Assembly: GCA_016926235.1 (NCBI GenBank)
Contig: JAFGOZ010000172.1
Span: forward strand, 1-9,432
DNA: 9,432 nt
Source of the DNA: Bacteroidales bacterium
Lineage (GTDB): Bacteria; Bacteroidota; Bacteroidia; Bacteroidales; UBA10428
Direction: 5' to 3'
Made by a program: the position numbers and the translations under genes. The notes under the pieces are model-generated. The model ran no database searches. It had not been told where the DNA came from and saw only the letters and a list, made by a program, of their open reading frames with translations. Below, piece by piece: positions 8,062-9,432 of the stretch (position 1 is the first letter of the stretch; every line of letters begins with the position of its first letter).

Positions 8062-8090
8062 ATTATAAGTAAAATTAATGATTGTTTCAA
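8062..8090 (-). promoter_or_regulatory. Sigma70-type promoter of the McrBC-like unit
   Basis: On the minus strand TTGAAA (8085-8090) is followed after exactly 17 bp by TATAAT (8062-8067). This is an 11/12 match to consensus with ideal spacing. Transcription would begin near 8055, leaving a leader of about 15 nt before the ATG at 8039. It lies in the 222-bp gap behind the protease gene, which contains no other gene I can support. The match is good enough to outweigh the AT-rich background, but it is untested. Confidence 0.6.
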
Positions 8091-8100
8091 AAATTACAAT
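8081..8100. repeat. Inverted repeat ATTGT-N10-ACAAT over the -35 box, possible operator
   Basis: The arms at 8081-8085 and 8096-8100 are exact inverse complements around a 10-bp spacer, and the -35 hexamer (8085-8090) falls inside. A protein dimer bound here would block the McrBC-unit promoter. The arms differ from the ATGTWACAT sites in front of the Xre gene, so this would not be an obvious site for that regulator. Five-bp arms alone are weak evidence. Confidence 0.3.
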
Positions 8101-8261
8101 CTTACACCTCCATTGGATTTTTCCTTTAAAATGAGTTCATCTATCTGGAACAACTAAAAATATCATTCTGAATTTGGATGAGCTCTTTAAATAGGATTTG
8201 TAAATCAAATTACTTTCAATAAAATGACTTAATTTTATCTGCATCAATGATTATTTTCTTC

Positions 8262-8996
8262 TCACTTTTTCCCATTCTCAGCGCTTTCATTGTCAACATC
8301 CACACCAATATCCTGCATCAGGGTAACATAATGTGATTCTGATATTTTACCTTCATCAAAAAGCTTCCTGGCGATGATCCCATAATTTCCGATCACTAAG
8401 CCATGGTTGCCCGGCAGATACAAAGAAGTGTCAAATCCATAACGCCTGGCTTCCTTTACAATATCAGATTTGAAACTTTTATATTTGTCTGTATCGATCA
8501 GATCCAGACTATCCAGTCTGTACAATAATGCCGTCCTCGAACAGCCATAGTATTGCTCAATTCTTAATATGGTCGGAAGTCCAATACTATTCCGCTTTCT
8601 TAACTCACTGTCCGGTATCAGTTCCAGCAATCCCTCTTCAGGCATTAATAAGTATGAAGCAAAACGATCGGCATTATATTCTGTCCGGTTTTTCCTGTTA
8701 AACTGACCTGTATTGCAGGTATGCGTAATAAAATCTTCCTGGACAAACAAATGATATAACTCATGGCAGATAGTGAAATTTTGCCTGCCGACAGGATTAT
8801 TGGAATTGATTAGCATGAATTTGTTATCCCCTGTTTTGAAAGACATTCCTGAAAAGGTTTCACTCAGGGGCTTATAAATTGTAAGGATATTTTGACCTAA
8901 TAACAGGCTTTTAAACTGAATGGGATCTTTCGGACCAATATTAAGATCATATCTTAATCCGGTTGCCCTTTTCTGCAACTGATAATCAATTTTCAT
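8262..8996 (-). CDS. ImmA/IrrE-family zinc metallopeptidase (COG2856-like)
   Basis: A 244-residue soluble protein with the gluzincin-type zinc site HELYH (H78, E79, H82) and a downstream E106 in EYNADRFASYLLMP, the typical third ligand region of the ImmA/IrrE family. After about residue 140 a short helical segment (TILRIEQYYGCSRTALLYRL, DLI) resembles the winged-helix-like part of the family. A conserved tail follows (GFDTSLYLPGNHGLVIGNYG, then ISESHYVTLM). Family members such as ImmA of ICEBs1 cleave their Xre-type partner repressor, and Xre plus COG2856 pairs have also been predicted as toxin-antitoxin modules. The ATG at 8994-8996 lies inside the end of the regulator gene (11-bp overlap, different frame), so the pair is co-translated. 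The likely substrate is the adjacent regulator. The active site is intact. Whether it controls the neighbouring restriction unit is inference. Confidence 0.92.
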   Translation of the reverse strand: MKIDYQLQKRATGLRYDLNIGPKDPIQFKSLLLGQNILTIYKPLSETFSGMSFKTGDNKFMLINSNNPVGRQNFTICHELYHLFVQEDFITHTCNTGQFNRKNRTEYNADRFASYLLMPEEGLLELIPDSELRKRNSIGLPTILRIEQYYGCSRTALLYRLDSLDLIDTDKYKSFKSDIVKEARRYGFDTSLYLPGNHGLVIGNYGIIARKLFDEGKISESHYVTLMQDIGVDVDNESAENGKK

Positions 8997-9333
8997 TTTT
9001 TGATTTTATTGCCTGAATTTTCAAATAATTTTTTACAATCCTGTTGAAGTCGCTGACCTGTTCAAGATCCGATTTAGTTAAGCCCTCTGCTCTGAAAGCA
9101 AAAGCCTGATCTGCCATTGCAATTTTCTCATCTTCTTCCAGGAGATTAATTAATTCAACTCCGAACAGATCAGAGATCTTTTCGAGCATTTCCAGATTTA
9201 TTTCTCTCTGCCCGGTCTCCCAATAACTGATCATTTCTCTTGGTACACGGAGGAAATCAGCAACTTCCTGCTGAGACATCAAAAATCTCTCGCGATATGC
9301 CTTAATATTCCTTCCAGCGCTTTTTGATTTCAT
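8986..9333 (-). CDS. Xre-family helix-turn-helix regulator/antitoxin partnered with the ImmA-like protease
   Basis: A 115-residue DNA-binding protein. An HTH_3/Xre domain spans about 8-65: first helix IKAYRERFLM, scaffold helix SQQEVADFLRV (20-30), recognition helix PREMISYWETGQR (31-43) and the closing LEMLEKISDLFGV. The C-terminal part has the FAFRAEGL, SDLEQV, FNRIVKNYLKI pattern (78-105) seen in Xre proteins paired with COG2856 proteases, probably the segment that contacts or is cut by the protease. The gene overlaps the protease start by 11 bp. The ATG at 9331-9333 lacks a Shine-Dalgarno; the next Met (residue 19) would delete the first HTH helix, so the upstream start is preferred. Two palindromic ATGTWACAT sites around its promoter suggest autoregulation. 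Confidence 0.93.
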   Translation of the reverse strand: MKSKSAGRNIKAYRERFLMSQQEVADFLRVPREMISYWETGQREINLEMLEKISDLFGVELINLLEEDEKIAMADQAFAFRAEGLTKSDLEQVSDFNRIVKNYLKIQAIKSKNEN

Positions 9334-9377
9334 AGGTTATGTTTTATTGAAAATTCATTAACGACATATAATTAGAA

Positions 9378-9386
9378 ATGTTACAT
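9378..9386. promoter_or_regulatory. Putative Xre operator, downstream copy (ATGTTACAT)
   Basis: A 9-bp odd palindrome (ATGT, T, ACAT) lies just downstream of the expected transcription start of the regulator gene. Together with the following A it forms a 10-bp arm that is the inverse complement of the copy at 9416-9425. Small palindromes in pairs next to an Xre promoter are the usual arrangement for autorepression. Confidence 0.5.
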
Positions 9387-9397
9387 AAATATATATA

Positions 9398-9403
9398 ATT
9401 ATA
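9398..9403 (-). promoter_or_regulatory. Candidate -10 box of the Xre-protease promoter
   Basis: A TATAAT on the minus strand lies in a run of alternating A and T between the two operator-like palindromes. No good -35 is visible 16-18 bp upstream: the position is occupied by the second palindrome. That could mean an activator-free weak promoter, or that the real box is different. The leader to the ATG would be about 57 nt. Confidence 0.35.
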
Positions 9404-9416
9404 TTTTATTATTCAT

Positions 9417-9425
9417 ATGTAACAT
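9417..9425. promoter_or_regulatory. Putative Xre operator, upstream copy (ATGTAACAT)
   Basis: The second copy of the palindromic 9-mer is in inverse orientation to the first, with centres 38 bp apart. It lies where the -35 region of the regulator promoter would be. Occupancy of both sites would cover the promoter on each side of the -10. Confidence 0.5.
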
Positions 9426-9432
9426 AATTATT

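Noticed and set aside
8101..8130. GGAGGTG on the minus strand as a ribosome-binding site for a small gene
   Set aside because: It lies upstream of the McrBC-unit promoter, and the only ATG there opens a three-codon frame.
8160..8261. Several 9- to 12-bp AT-rich palindromes (for example ATTCTGAAT, ATCAATGAT, GATTTGTAAATC)
   Set aside because: They are different from each other, unpaired and expected by chance at this base composition.
1..9432. CRISPR array, tRNA, insertion sequence or integration site
   Set aside because: No regularly spaced direct repeats, cloverleaf-like GTTCRA context, transposase or integrase motifs, or terminal repeats were seen on either strand.

Overview
This is an AT-rich bacterial defence-island segment with every recognisable gene on the minus strand. 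It reads right to left as three putative transcription units. The host phylum cannot be fixed. Most starts lack a clear Shine-Dalgarno sequence, and the conserved tails of the ImmA/IrrE-like protease and its Xre partner look like forms I associate with Bacteroidota. On the other hand, two of the three promoters I propose have a consensus sigma70 -10 and one has near-consensus -35/-10 boxes with 17 bp spacing, so a Bacteroidota-like origin is only a weak guess.

Unit 1 (9432 to 8262): an Xre-type helix-turn-helix regulator and an ImmA/IrrE-family zinc metallopeptidase, overlapping by 11 bp. Two copies of a palindromic 9-mer, ATGTWACAT, bracket the AT-rich promoter in front of the regulator and look like its own operators.

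Unit 2 (8039 to 2907): a two-gene McrBC-family (type IV restriction-like) system. The 954-residue motor has two consecutive PUA/EVE-like reader segments ahead of an McrB-type AAA+ domain. The 753-residue partner is a DUF2357 plus PD-(D/E)XK protein with an additional C-terminal domain. The two genes are 6 bp apart. Hand counts of sampled lines give about 31% GC here against about 40% in the flanks, so this pair may have arrived separately.

Unit 3 (2803 to beyond base 1): a small all-alpha NTP pyrophosphohydrolase close to dCTP pyrophosphatase 1, a DUF2075 (Schlafen-group-3-like) superfamily 1 helicase with an N-terminal PD-(D/E)XK nuclease segment, and the first 198 codons of a third gene that resembles proteins annotated as HNH endonucleases. 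These genes are separated by 3 and 0 bp, so they are almost certainly one operon. I do not recognise the trio as a named defence system, and it is the best candidate here for something undescribed.

Working idea (inference): the McrBC-like unit would recognise and cut DNA with modified bases. The dCTPase-like enzyme could remove modified or excess nucleotides while the helicase-nuclease and putative HNH protein act on DNA. The Xre/ImmA pair would be a stress-sensing switch or a toxin-antitoxin-like stabiliser of the island. No tRNA, rRNA, CRISPR array, transposase or attachment site was seen. No stretch over 300 bp lacks a gene. The largest gap, 8040 to 8261, holds the promoter of unit 2.
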